Shown: positions 39,921-50,551 of the stretch, piece after piece
Layout of the letters: the number at the start of each line of letters is the position of its first letter
How positions within the stretch are numbered: the first letter of the stretch is position 1
DNA from: Paraphysomonas bandaiensis
Lineage: Eukaryota > Chrysophyceae
Length of the DNA: 64,000 bases
Assembly (NCBI GenBank): GCA_965644295.1
Contig: CBFFRP010000211.1
Coordinates: 1-64,000, forward strand
Direction of reading: 5' to 3'
Translations under genes and position numbers: made by a program
The notes under the pieces: generated by a model
Told to the model about the DNA's origin: nothing
What the model saw: only the letters and a program-made list of their open reading frames with translations
Database searches by the model: none

Positions 39921-40610
39921 TCAGTTGTTTCTTTTCTCCGACGATGGGGCTTTGTGTATAACAGGTAGTTTAATTGGTGCATTGGAGGTGGTGGACACAT
40001 TCACTATTTCGGATCCCTCCTCCGTGGACTGCATTGGTACATACTTTTTTCTTTTGGCCTTGCGCCGGTCTATCTTCTTCTTGTCGGCCTGCAGAGATGT
40101 AATAAACTTTCGCAGGAGCATGATTTGTTGCGAGTCGGTTCCACACGTGAGACCTGTCATAAACTCCTCGAACGATATCGATCCGTTCCTATCAGAATCT
40201 ATTCGGTGAAGGAAAAATGCTGAATCAGCGCGCGACTTGAACACACCATTTTTGACGAAGTCATCGATAACGCGGTCGATTTTGATGCCATCCTCGCACT
40301 GGAAATCGTCTAAGCGAGAGGTGAACCAATTCCAGAAGGTTGAAAACTCTTTCTTTGTCAGCCGGACAGTAATATTAACCTTGTGTTTTTTAAGCCACAT
40401 ATCGAGCTCTTGGTATCCGAGAGACAGAGCGTCATAACTTTTGGTTCTCTTGGCCGTTCTATATTTCTTATAGTTGTCCTCGAAAGACCGTCTAATTGCT
40501 TGATACTCATCACTCCAAACTTTTTTTCTAATCGCTGACGATGAAGCCACAGGAGGAAGGGAGCTCCCACCTGATCGTACATCAGGTACTACTCTGTCCC
40601 AGTGAGGCAT
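39921..40610 (-). CDS. EF-hand protein with one clear calcium loop
   Basis: 229 residues from the first in-frame ATG (MPHWDRVVPD). The frame stays open upstream to a CACAG acceptor near 40662, so an upstream coding exon is possible. One canonical EF-hand loop is present (DSDRNGSISFEEF) after a long helical region with RKKVWSDEYQAIRRSFEDNY. A Lys/Arg-rich segment (KKKIDRRKAKRKKY) follows, then a polar tail. It is divergent to the secreted protein gene at 41367. Confidence 0.65.
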   Translation of the reverse strand: MPHWDRVVPDVRSGGSSLPPVASSSAIRKKVWSDEYQAIRRSFEDNYKKYRTAKRTKSYDALSLGYQELDMWLKKHKVNITVRLTKKEFSTFWNWFTSRLDDFQCEDGIKIDRVIDDFVKNGVFKSRADSAFFLHRIDSDRNGSISFEEFMTGLTCGTDSQQIMLLRKFITSLQADKKKIDRRKAKRKKYVPMQSTEEGSEIVNVSTTSNAPIKLPVIHKAPSSEKRNN

Positions 40611-41366
40611 AGCTTCTTCTCGGGGTAATAAACGGATCTGCCAGACTAACAAACTCCCATATCTGTGAAATCAATGACACTCAAGGTGCTCTCGTTCCTG
40701 TACCAGGGTTGAAACTACAATACAACCTCAGTATGAGATAGGAATCAGGAGTTACAGTAAGTGAGAAATGGAATATAAAACAACAGAAGAGTGCTGACCA
40801 ATACTATCCGTGTTGCTTGTGGGGAACTATTACATGAATATACGATGACTACGAGGAAGTACAACTGCAACACCAACACCCACACACAGCTCATATGATT
40901 TCCATCCCTTCTGGGTGTTGTGCTGATGATGATGTTCTATTCTGGAACGGATTTATGTCAACTATCGCCAAATTTTCATCCATTTCACTCGAAATATTTT
41001 AACCAACCATATCCGTAATCCGAAGTTCTATTGGCTGTTTAGCTCTTTTTTATTTTCACGGTATTCCCATCACCAGGAGAACACACAGCACAAAAAAAAG
41101 AAGTTGGGCGCTTTGTCCAAAAACGTCTCCCAGTGTATCCAAGAAAGATTCAGAAATTAATTCGGTATACTGCTGTATGGTATGGTATATACGTACGAGT
41201 AGTACGTCGTGCGTCCCTGCGAACATAATGACTAACTTCTTGTTCAGGTGACGTCCTCCTGTCTGCTGCGAGATACACGAACAGCGTGACCTTAGTCACA
41301 GTCGTGATTTATCAGCACTTACAGATATTGGGAGACTACTCGAGTTCGTTGACGCGCTGAATTAAA
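40611..41366. promoter_or_regulatory. Divergent promoter region with GGTATACTGC/GGTATATACG motifs
   Basis: Includes the probable 5' UTR exon/intron of the EF-hand gene near 40660 and a cluster at 41164-41192 with GGTATAC and GGTATATACGTACG. No ORF of note. Confidence 0.45.
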
Positions 41367-42269
41367 ATGCTCACCACTAATGTCGTTACTTGTGTGTGGA
41401 CCATTGTCTATCTTTTGGTGTTTGCTTCCACCTCGCTTTCAAGTGATGTGGATATGTGCGTTGATGATATTTGTGCTCAGATTCTAGGCCAATCGGGGAA
41501 GATAAATTTTGAATACGACGACCAAGTCATTCAAGTGACTATGGATTCCATCACTGAAAGGGATGCTGACGGCAACGAAGTTGGAAACACTGGATCTACT
41601 AAACACAGCTTCAATTCGTTTGCATCGCAGGATTTTATTTTCAGTGAATTGTATAACACGTCTTATCAGGGAATTGACGCTGTTGCTGTAAACTTCACTG
41701 CTTCACTGGTGGATGACACAGCCGATTTTGCTGTTCAGCTCTACATGTTCTTGGGGGGTGGAAATATTTCCAATCACAACGAGACCTTTCCTGTAGACCG
41801 AGGGTCTTTTAAATTCTCTTATACTATTGATTACTGGCCATTCTGTACAATCAACGGTTCTGGAGTAGAGTCATGCTCTAAAGGAGGAGAACAGCAGCAG
41901 GGTGAATTTCTGGACTTTACAATTATTATAAAGAATGATCAGTCTATCGCTCATACAGACTCTAATGGAACTCTTGCCTATTCTGACAGCACCAATGTTA
42001 TTATGCCAGCAGAATTCCGAACTTCTAGTGGCTGGTTTTTCATGACTAGCCCCTATCCTATGAGTACTATTGTTGGTTCGAAAACCACTGTTGTATTTCG
42101 CTTCGAAAGATTTGAGTCAGATTTGTATTATGACCCGATTCTGACTTGGGGTTCTGGTAGTAATGATGATAGCGGGGCTATTGCGATGCGTGCGTCATCT
42201 CCGTTTGTTTATGGACTTGTATGGGCAATATTTGTTGTTGCCTCCACCATAAACGCTTTTTATGAATAG
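41367..42269 (+). CDS. Secreted or GPI-anchored-type glycoprotein, unknown family
   Basis: 300 residues, single exon. A signal peptide (VTCVWTIVYLLVFASTSLSS) is followed by a Cys-containing N-terminus and a beta-rich domain with six N-glycosylation sequons (for example NTS, NFT, NIS, NET). The extreme C-terminus is hydrophobic (VYGLVWAIFVVASTI) with only five residues after it, as in GPI-anchored or tail-anchored proteins. A small-residue stretch before it (GSGSNDDSGAIA) could hold an omega site. No family was recognised. Confidence 0.7.
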   Translation: MLTTNVVTCVWTIVYLLVFASTSLSSDVDMCVDDICAQILGQSGKINFEYDDQVIQVTMDSITERDADGNEVGNTGSTKHSFNSFASQDFIFSELYNTSYQGIDAVAVNFTASLVDDTADFAVQLYMFLGGGNISNHNETFPVDRGSFKFSYTIDYWPFCTINGSGVESCSKGGEQQQGEFLDFTIIIKNDQSIAHTDSNGTLAYSDSTNVIMPAEFRTSSGWFFMTSPYPMSTIVGSKTTVVFRFERFESDLYYDPILTWGSGSNDDSGAIAMRASSPFVYGLVWAIFVVASTINAFYE

Positions 42270-43666
42270 GTATTATTAGGCTTACAATGATGGTATTACA
42301 CATTGCTCTGTAATTAGAACCTATTAAGTTTCCCTATGAAAGGGGAAAACATTTTAATAATCAATAAGAAGGTAAGATCAGTTATTAATAATAAAATTAT
42401 TTCCACTTCACAGTATGATTACAAAATAATGCAGATTACTATACCATTATTACCTGATTACTACTAGGTGTTTTTTAAGGCTGTGTTCATGCAATATTAT
42501 ACCTTTTATTAGTATGTTAAGAGAAGTTAAGATGACTGGATTCTTGAGTTTTCCATTTGAGAGCAATTGAAATCTGCAGTTCGAAGATATTTGAATTATG
42601 TTATATTTGAAACATGGCTTGAAGCGTTTGTAATTTGTAATATTGCTTTTATGACAACGCACCACTGTAGGTGTAGTGTGATATAATACTGAACCTCCAA
42701 ATCGAATCTGCATTGAAATGGTTAGTCACTATTGACCCATTCCATGGGCGTGGCCATATTGTAGGCTGGCTGGTGCACCACCTAAAACACCGAGATATAG
42801 CACTGATTCTACCACCCGCCTACCAGTGTACCAACGTAGATCACGCGCAGATTCTGTTTCCGCCCCGCCTGTGTTAACCTTTGCTGAGATTACTCGGATG
42901 AACTTGGGTATTGAGTTTATCAAAGTATTGATGATTCAAACCAGTCGATCCCAAAAGCAATCATGCTCCCATATAGTTATACTTTCCAGAACTATGAAAT
43001 AATAGAACTATGTCTAATTTGCCTGAAACCTATGTAGCATAGTTGGGGCCTGTTAGCGATTACCATGAAGTGAAACAGGAATATGGAGAGAGAGATATCT
43101 ACAATCATCAAGGTATCTATTTCACTTGTCTGTCCTCAATTGGCCTTCACAGAAGTCAAAAATAATTGCAGTCTGAGAAGTAAGTAGTGTCAATTAAGAA
43201 AACACCAATTAAAAAGCATAATGCAATACGCGTAAATATCAGCACCTCATGAAAAAATCTCACAATGTGAATACGTGAATACCATAAGCACCTAGTCGAC
43301 CGTTGTCATTGTTGAACTCATATCTATAATTAATGCCACCTGGCAAGTTTTTTATTCCAAATCGGCTTGACTAGTTCATTCAACTACTTTGACTGCGCTA
43401 AATAATACATCCCCAAACTACACACATATACAACAGTTCCATGAGATGCTTTTTTCTTATTATTCATTGCGATACAACTTCCTTTTTGAAATCAGCATCG
43501 GCATGTTACGGCTATATCCAGTAATTAACAACTTCTACATCATGTAGGATTTCAGAACTATTTTTGCTGCTATCAGTTGTGGGTGCGGGGACCGAACTTG
43601 TAAAAATGTAAATATGATACCCTAACTCGCTGCAAATTCCTATAATACATCATGTACTAACACTAA
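42270..43666. other. Intergenic, no gene recognised
   Basis: 1.4 kb of convergent intergenic DNA. Short ORFs (42450-42713, 42729-42923) have no family features and odd composition. No repeat shared with the rest of the window was noticed. Confidence 0.5.
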
Positions 43667-44606
43667 CTACCACACCGTTGTCTTGCTTCTCAAGTGTGAG
43701 TTATCATCACGTGCCAATGGCAGGTCAGTAGTCGATGCACCAGTATTAATTTTTTCACTACTGGGCCTTGTTGGATTCTCTTCTTCCATTTGCAAAGCAG
43801 GTTGCATGCGCTGGAAGGTTTCGTGATGCCTGTCCTTTTCAGGCGGATTGTAGCCAGTTAGGTATCCTCTCCCCGGTTCAACTGGTTTCTTCTCTGTTTC
43901 TTCTAATAACTGCACAGTCATGGCTGCAAACGGTGGGGCTGCACAAAAGAGGAAAAAAGGCCACAATATGAACAGCAGTACTCCCCCAACGGATAAAACA
44001 CAAGGGTAAATGCACTCGTCAATAGTATCAATACCGCTGATACGGTAGTGATAACGCATTATATTTCTAGCACTGCACATGTTTACACAGCAGCATCCCA
44101 TCATCCAAGGCATTCCTATGCCTCGTTCTAATGCAGTTCCGACTGCACAAGGGTTGCAGCAGAGGCCATACATACACTCCTGACAAGTCGCTTTCGCAAC
44201 TTTCGTTTCAAACGAATAGATATTGTGTTCCTCCCCTGACGTGCGTGTGGGATAGCGTTTGCTGAATGTCGTTTGAAGCATTTGATTGACAGCACAGCAC
44301 GGAAAAAAACATACAGCCAGGCAATCGTTCAGTGGTTCTCCTTGAATTCCATATGCAGAACGTATAAGCCACCTGAAGTTAAATACATATTTTTCACTAC
44401 ACCGCAAAAAGTAAGACAACTTCCTACCTGCTGGCAACAGGTGTCATACAACATAAATTAAATATGCAATCGCTCCCATCTAGATATGTTCGTGCCTGCG
44501 CAGCTGCACATGGAAAACACAAGTACGAGTACGCACACATCCGTAAATCTCCACACTCAAATAGAGGTACAGTAAAATCTGCGCCAATCAGATTTCCGTC
44601 TGACAT
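43667..44606 (-). CDS. PLAC8-family cysteine-rich membrane protein
   Basis: Two exons, 44606-44428 and 44372-43667, joined by a 55-nt intron (GTAGGA...TTCAG), give 294 residues. The core has PLAC8-type Cys clusters: CAYSYLCFPCAAAQAR, then CFFPCCAVNQ, then CQECMYGLCCNPCAVG and CCCVNMCSARN. A hydrophobic segment (SVGGVLLFILWPFFLFC) could span the membrane. The C-terminal tail is Glu/Pro/Ser-rich. PLAC8 proteins are linked to cell size, calcium and metal (cadmium, zinc) handling; which applies here is unknown. Confidence 0.8.
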
Positions 44607-45859
44607 GTTCGCCTTAAGTAGTAAATTAGTTTCCTAAGCGATGTATAGATGCTACAGATGATCAGAGTACTGATTATCCACTCCACATAATGCGCTGTAC
44701 GTAATGAGTAAAGAGGTTAACTTCCGACATATCTTCTTATGGAGTACAGCGCAGTCAGGCAGTGTTTTGTTTCAGTGGTCCTGTGAATGAACAGAAGCTA
44801 ACATCAACTCAGCTCATATCGTATCCAGACATACCGTATATAGACCTACTATACCGTATACTCCACTATACGACTGATTTTGCCAGATGGTCCCATGACA
44901 ATAAAACCAAAGAACATTTGAGGAATCCAGGAGCGAATAAGCGAAGCTATGTAAGTGATACAGTGATACCATTGGCTGTGTTATCACAGCATAGTTATAT
45001 ATCTCAGCCTACACTGCGCACATATCACACATATCAACAGGACACTGACCCTTGCACAAGTATCCAGAGTGATATGATCAAAATCAGCTATGCCATTGTT
45101 ATTCCACTCCACTGGTATGCATCTTGTTCCTTACACAGATCAAGCAGAGATCTCTCACTGAATCGGAGTGCTAAAAAGAGCTCCACCTCATGTCAGTCGT
45201 CGTCTCATATGTGCAGTTCACTGATATTTCAGAAGATATCATCATATAATTGCATCTACGGATAGGTTTCAAAGGTACAGCGTTAGTTTCATTACTTTTC
45301 CGCTTCTGGGACTAATATTTTGATTCTCTAATGTATAAGTTTGTGGTCGTGTCTGGTGCAGCACTTGGATCGAAATCATATTTGGCAGTATCTGTACAAA
45401 CGAATAGTTTGAACCAGCGATGGACTCACTGGTCGACTATATGATATACTTTGCAATGTCATTTCTATATCGTTGTCATACCCTAGCTTAGTGAAATAAC
45501 GTGGTTAGCATTCTATTTTATCGGAGTAATCCCAGGTTCCTTGGTGTCTCTACCTTCGTGGGTATATTTGAGGATTTGCACGTGTGAATCACATGTGTGC
45601 ACTTAGATAGGTGTATTTATAAAATCCAAAATAGAAATATGTGAGGTTGTATCACCTTGTTTTCAGTATAGCGCATCTTTGGTATTTCTCGTGCTCTGGC
45701 TGTGAGCAACCCTGACAAATAAAATACTTCATATAGCGTCAAAGCAGCATTAACATCAGGACAATATGCTTACAACACACTATAGAATGAAATGGTTGGT
45801 AAAGATACGAGTTCCAGTTTAGACTTGTCTCAACCGAAAAGTTATTGCACTTTGGAAAG
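44607..45859. other. Intergenic with ATACCGTATA motifs and a weak ORF
   Basis: ATACCGTATATAG and ATACCGTATACTCC lie at 44831-44862, upstream of the PLAC8 gene. A 168-codon ORF (44762-45265) covers this motif cluster; it starts at a non-ATG codon, is rich in His, Tyr and Ser, and shows no family features. It could be two short exons around 44762-44951 and 44994-45265 (GTAAGT and TCACAG are present). The rest shows nothing. Confidence 0.35.
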
Positions 45860-46591
45860 CAGGGATAGGGAGCAATATATTGTATTGCAATACATTGTAA
45901 AATATATGATTGGTGGACTGGCTAAATATTCCATCAATATTGTTTCTGTTAAAGTAGCTCACAATATATTGCAATCAATATTATGATAGTCATATACAGA
46001 AAGATTATTAACTGTAGGGTAAAAAATAAGTCCATGTGATTATTGCAACAACACAGAGGATGGTGACGCTGAAGTTGGATATGTGGAGAAAATTCTTCAA
46101 TCAGCTCAATAACTTAAGAAACGGAAAGTTGAAATATCTAAGTACAGGTGGACGAGTCATGTAGTATGTACTTCCAATACATGTGAACGCCTGTCCAGCG
46201 CAGCAAAACTGATTATATCAGTGTTGCACAAACGTATGCATCCTACTACACTTAATTTGCTGTTGATTCTGAAAGCTAACCGACAGTTGTGGCCGGATGC
46301 AAGCATATATCAAATAATATTGGATGAATATGGTGATGATGATGTCGCCGATGATGGCTCAGAGGGTGAGTATGAGAAACTTTGAAACTTTTAATTAGTT
46401 AAGAGTAGTGGGTTTGATTATCAAGTGACCTTTAAGACCTTAACTACGGATATTTTTACTTGCTGATTAGTCATACTAATATATAGCAATATATTGCAAT
46501 AGTATTGTAGGGCCGGTTTTAAAACTCCATCAATACTATTGATGGAACGCTATCTAACAATAGTATTGCAATATATTTTTCCCTATCCCTG
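45860..46591 (+). mobile_element. Non-autonomous hAT transposon, copy 2
   Basis: Ends CAGGGATAGGGAGCAATATA and ATATATTTTTCCCTATCCCTG, with the perfect 8-bp target duplication TTGGAAAG (45852-45859 and 46592-46599). It is homologous to copy 1 in inverse orientation, through both ends and the transposase C-terminal block. Confidence 0.92.
46119..46385 (+). pseudogene. hAT transposase C-terminal (dimerisation) fragment
   Basis: An open stretch ending TGA 46383-46385 encodes TSNTCERLSSAAKLI, then LHKRMHPTTLNLLLILKANR and QLWPD. This corresponds to the hAT C-terminal block S/T-x-x-x-E-R-x-F/L-S-x-A ... L-x-x-L-K-x-N. It ends with an acidic tail (DDDVADDGSEGE). The BED finger and catalytic core are absent. 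Confidence 0.75.
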
Positions 46592-46599
46592 TTGGAAAG

Positions 46600-47238
46600 A
46601 ATAAAGAAATAATCAACTCACTACTTCTGTAGTTCATAAGTTACACCGTAGTGGCTATGATCTGATATAAATGAAAAAATAAAATTTGCAGCAAACGTAT
46701 GCATGTGTAAGTTAGAAGGTGTGTGCATCATAGTGAGGTACTTTTACTCTGTGTGTGCATGATAATGAAAGAGTTTATTATTGGGATGCATTGTTTATGT
46801 TGCACCAATTTAGGCCAAGTAGTTTTCATAAATTAATTACAAATTTGAGTTCAACTATATGTTTCACTCAAACATGATAATATACTATATGCTCTACTAA
46901 TCTAAAATGATGACTACAGAAAACTTATCAAATACAGAAAACATGCACTACATCACACTTCCTTCCAAGCTAAAGGGAAGCTGGTTCACAGAGAGATACA
47001 CTCTCCCAGCTCCTTCTCTGGGGGTCATCACATCGATGGGTTTATTACTGATGAGCTGATGAGGGCACTCGCTAAATTTCTGCGCAGATTATACGATTGT
47101 GTTGAGTTCACCAATCTACAGAGTTTCCAATTGTAAACTACGCTTTGAATGACGATGGGTCCGCAGCACAGAATAAACAACAAATAGTAAAATATATTAT
47201 AGTAGTTGTACAGAAGTGTGATATATTCATTCATAAAT
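46600..47238. other. Intergenic, no gene recognised
   Basis: AT-rich region right of hAT copy 2. It includes the 3' flank of the acidic protein gene; nothing else seen. Confidence 0.5.
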
Positions 47239-48392
47239 CTAGAAATCCCAGTCCATATCTGCTAACACATCTCTATCACGGTCGAGATATACATGTTGAC
47301 TTTCCGCTTCTCTCTTTCTCTTTTCCCGCAACCGCTGCTCCTCTATGTCATTTTCCCCTTCTACATCTTGTTGCTGGCGAGACATGGCAGCTTCCATGTC
47401 CCTGTTCCTAAGGCGACGCAATTCCTCCTATTTAGCAAGTCACTTTGCATTCACAAATCCATTATCACACATTTCACCTGTTGCGAGTGCCTCTGTTGCT
47501 CCAAGCCTGCGGAACGCATCTGTTGCTCTCTCTTCTCCTCTGCTGCACCCTCCCAGGTTGCCCCACCAGCCATTTTCATGTTTGCCTGGTCTTCGTCCCC
47601 TTCACCCAATCCCCAGGCAGCTGCATTCGGTAAAGACTCATTTCCTTCGCCAAGATCAGCGCCAGATAAGTCAAAATCATCACAAAAGTCAAGCCCAAAT
47701 CCGTCCAGCATACTCTTTTCGTCACAATCCACCACATCAGAGCTAAATTGACCTAAGTCCATCCGCTCCTCAGTTTCTGGTGCCACTGAAGATTGCAAAG
47801 ATGAGTTTTCGGTAATTAAGGAGTGGGAGGGTTCAAAGACTGCAGGTACAGGAGGAGGAGCAGGGACAGAGACGGCACCCACACCCCTATTACGAGCACT
47901 TGATTTCTTTTTCCCACCTGCTTGTGTCCGTCCAGAACCTCCAGGCTTTTTAGTTGATCGTGACCGATTACCTGTGGTCTCCATACTCCTCGGAGGTGGG
48001 ACATAGTTCGAGCTTGCCGATTCACTAACCCTTCGTTTAGTATTCTGTCGACTGTGAGAGAGTTGATATATAAATTGCTTGATGTCACTAATATCAAATA
48101 GCTTCTTCCAGTCCCCTTCTCTCGCCTGCATCACCTTCTTTATCGAGTGAATGCTCTGTGTATATGTGCTGATAGCATCAATTGATTCCCATACATTCCC
48201 ATTACTCTTCTCATTATTTTCATACAAAGCTTCTCTGTACAAGTAGTCTTCAATGTCCATTGCCTTCTCTATCACAGCATGCGTCTCTCCCACTTTATCT
48301 CTGAGTATCCTCTGAATATCAATAATAGCATTCTCCGTCCACTCCATAAGCGCTCGCTCAGAGCATAACTCATGCAACTGACCCCGCCCCAT
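47239..48392 (-). CDS. Acidic protein with helical N-terminal domain, unknown
   Basis: Exons 48392-47478 and 47427-47239 join in phase (50-nt intron, GTGAAA...AATAG) to 366 residues. Residues 1-120 are helical (MEWTENAIIDIQRILRDKV, then IDAISTYTQSIHSIKKVM). A Ser/Arg/Gly-rich basic linker (RSRSTKKPGGSGRTQ) and a Pro/Ala tract follow. The next part is strongly acidic with aromatic residues (LDGFGLDFCDDFDLSGADLG), similar to activation domains. The C-terminus is a charged coiled coil ending DMDWDF. This resembles a transcription regulator, but no family was recognised. Confidence 0.65.
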
Positions 48393-48880
48393 GACTAATC
48401 CAGTCCAGTATCCTTTTACTCTATTGCAAATGAATTAGATACAACGGAAAGACAGCAGGAAAGAAAATAATAATAATCCATATATATATACAATACTTAA
48501 CACCCCCTGCCTCATATCGAACTACTGCATACACTGCTCTGTATCCTGCTATACCATATAGCCACAGTACAGTATGCCAGTATACCTCTACCGGTATATG
48601 AATGATCTCCATATGCCACTGTTCGTAGAATTCCTGCATGAGGATTTCTACGTACACAGTTCCACTTTTCAGCATTCGGCATCCGTATACCGGTATACCT
48701 TATATATGTACAGGATGTCTCATTGTCTTTCCTGTTGGCCAGTCCACTCCGTCCTGTCATACATATTCCATTCATTCGATGCACATACATTTCAGTTCCA
48801 GTGATGCCGCTAGCAGTGATGGTGAATGCATGAGGAAGTTTATTTAGTTGATTCATTACTGTAGTCCTCATTTCTCAATC
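48393..48880. promoter_or_regulatory. Divergent promoter region with GTATACCGGTATAC palindromes
   Basis: A perfect 14-bp palindrome GTATACCGGTATAC lies at 48685-48698. Related sequences are CAGTATACC (about 48570-48580) and TACCGGTATATG (48591-48602). The region separates the acidic protein gene (minus) from the ZIFL-type carrier (plus). Confidence 0.6.
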
Positions 48881-50551
48881 ATGAGGTCTGATGAAAAGTT
48901 TCCTACGTTTCAAATGTGCGTATTGGCGACCGCAGTGTTCGCCTCTGCGATCAGTTTGTCTGGACTCTTTCCTTACGTTGGATTCATGGTAATATATCTC
49001 AAAGAAGCTAAGAATGAAGATGAAGCAGGATTTTACTCTGGGTTCATTGCTGGTGCTATGATGAGCGGTCGTCTCGTCTCGTCCTTCTGGTGGGGTCAAG
49101 TGGCTGACAAGTGGGGACGCAAACCAGTTCTTTTAGTGGGTTGTTTCTCTATAGCAGCATTTAGTATTATGTTTGGATGTAGCGAAACTTTCTACATGGC
49201 TCTGTTGTCCAGGTTTTTACTCGGGTTGATGAATCCCATATGGGGTATAGCCAAAACACTCGTCAGTGAATTATGCCCTCCTAGATATGAAGCCAAGGGT
49301 ATGGGTCTAACCACTGGATGTTGGAGCCTTGGTTTAGTGGTTGGTCCTGCTTGTGGAGGAAGTCTGGCATCTCCTGCTGTTCTATACCCTCACGTTTTCG
49401 GATCAGTCGATTTATTCGTACGGTTCCCCTATTTGCTGCCGAACATTGTCACTGCGTTTTTCGCTTGCGCGGGGTTCGTTCTTCTTTTTTTATTTTTCCC
49501 TGAAACACTACCTCCAGCGAAGAAAACGCATCAAAATTCCCCGATTGTTGAAAGCGACGGGACTGATGAGTGTGTAAGTAATGCTGAGCGGTCAGCTCAC
49601 TCAACTCTCGAAAACGGTGGTAAGCCGAATGCAAGCGCAACTATGTTCGAGCTCCTGCAGGTCCCTGGCGTTGCAATTACGCTGGTCGCCTACTTTGTAT
49701 TGTCTTTTAACTCAATATGCTTCGATGAAGTTGTCCCGCTGTGGTCTATGGCAACTCATTCACATGGTGGCCTTGGCCTTCCCCAGTTCATGATTGGAAC
49801 GTTGATGACGATCGCTGGAGCAATTTTAACTGTATATACGTTCACACTGTACCCTGTACTTGCTCGTATGCTGGGTAAAACGGGGGGATTTCGAATGAGT
49901 CAAATGATTATGGGGCCACTTGTAGTAGGCATTACCTTGCTCAACAATCTGCCAGCCCATTCTTCGTTCCGCTTTCCTTTAGTGGTCGTCGTATACAGTA
50001 TTGCGAAGGCCATGACCAGTCTAGGATTTTCTTCTATTGCGCTGATACTGAACCACTGTGTGGAGAAACAACAACGGGGTTCTTTGAATGGTTTAGCAAT
50101 GACTTTTGGTAGTATAGCGAAGTCTTTTGGGCCCTTTCTCGGTGCTTTTGTATACGCTTGGTCTATAAATAGTGGATTTCAGTTCCCCCTTGATGGACAC
50201 TTGATATTTGTCGTAATCGGAGTGTGCTGTTTCATAGCAGTAAAGCTACCACTTCCTGTGGAGTCTACTGATATAAACCCTAGCAACCCAGATGAGCTCC
50301 CAAAGCATAAGGATTGTGACGGAGAAGATAGTAAATGTATAGAAATGGGGATCGTAGATAAATCTGTACAGGAAATCCCACTTACTGATGAGAAACACAC
50401 ATCATCTGAGTTGCTTCAAGAAGATAAAGATAATATCCTCCCATCATTGAAGAAGATGTCGGTAGCAGACACTGGATCCTTCTATATGAATTATACTCAT
50501 GCTAATAATACTAATGGTCGTGGAACTTATGCTGCACTGCCGCAGTCGTAA
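48881..50551 (+). CDS. MFS transporter, ZIFL-like
   Basis: Single exon, 556 residues from ATG 48881; in-frame codons upstream have no ATG. Helix 1 includes LSGLFPYVGFMV, and the MFS loop GQVADKWGRKPVLLVG follows helix 2. Helices 4-5 include SRFLLGLMNPIWG and TGCWSLGLVVGPACGG. A long cytosolic loop (about 235-275) separates the two halves, and LNGLAMTFGSIAKSFGPFLG lies in the second half. The WG-x-x-AD-x-x-GRKP signature and FPETLP after helix 6 are typical of the ZIFL group of drug:H+ antiporter-like carriers, some of which handle zinc, potassium or auxin in plants. The substrate here is unknown. The C-terminal tail is long and hydrophilic. Confidence 0.85.
   Translation: MRSDEKFPTFQMCVLATAVFASAISLSGLFPYVGFMVIYLKEAKNEDEAGFYSGFIAGAMMSGRLVSSFWWGQVADKWGRKPVLLVGCFSIAAFSIMFGCSETFYMALLSRFLLGLMNPIWGIAKTLVSELCPPRYEAKGMGLTTGCWSLGLVVGPACGGSLASPAVLYPHVFGSVDLFVRFPYLLPNIVTAFFACAGFVLLFLFFPETLPPAKKTHQNSPIVESDGTDECVSNAERSAHSTLENGGKPNASATMFELLQVPGVAITLVAYFVLSFNSICFDEVVPLWSMATHSHGGLGLPQFMIGTLMTIAGAILTVYTFTLYPVLARMLGKTGGFRMSQMIMGPLVVGITLLNNLPAHSSFRFPLVVVVYSIAKAMTSLGFSSIALILNHCVEKQQRGSLNGLAMTFGSIAKSFGPFLGAFVYAWSINSGFQFPLDGHLIFVVIGVCCFIAVKLPLPVESTDINPSNPDELPKHKDCDGEDSKCIEMGIVDKSVQEIPLTDEKHTSSELLQEDKDNILPSLKKMSVADTGSFYMNYTHANNTNGRGTYAALPQS

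Noticed and set aside
47293-47751. Overlapping plus-strand ORFs of 152 and 133 codons
   Set aside because: Antisense to the acidic protein at 47239-48392, whose exons join in frame with good splice sites.
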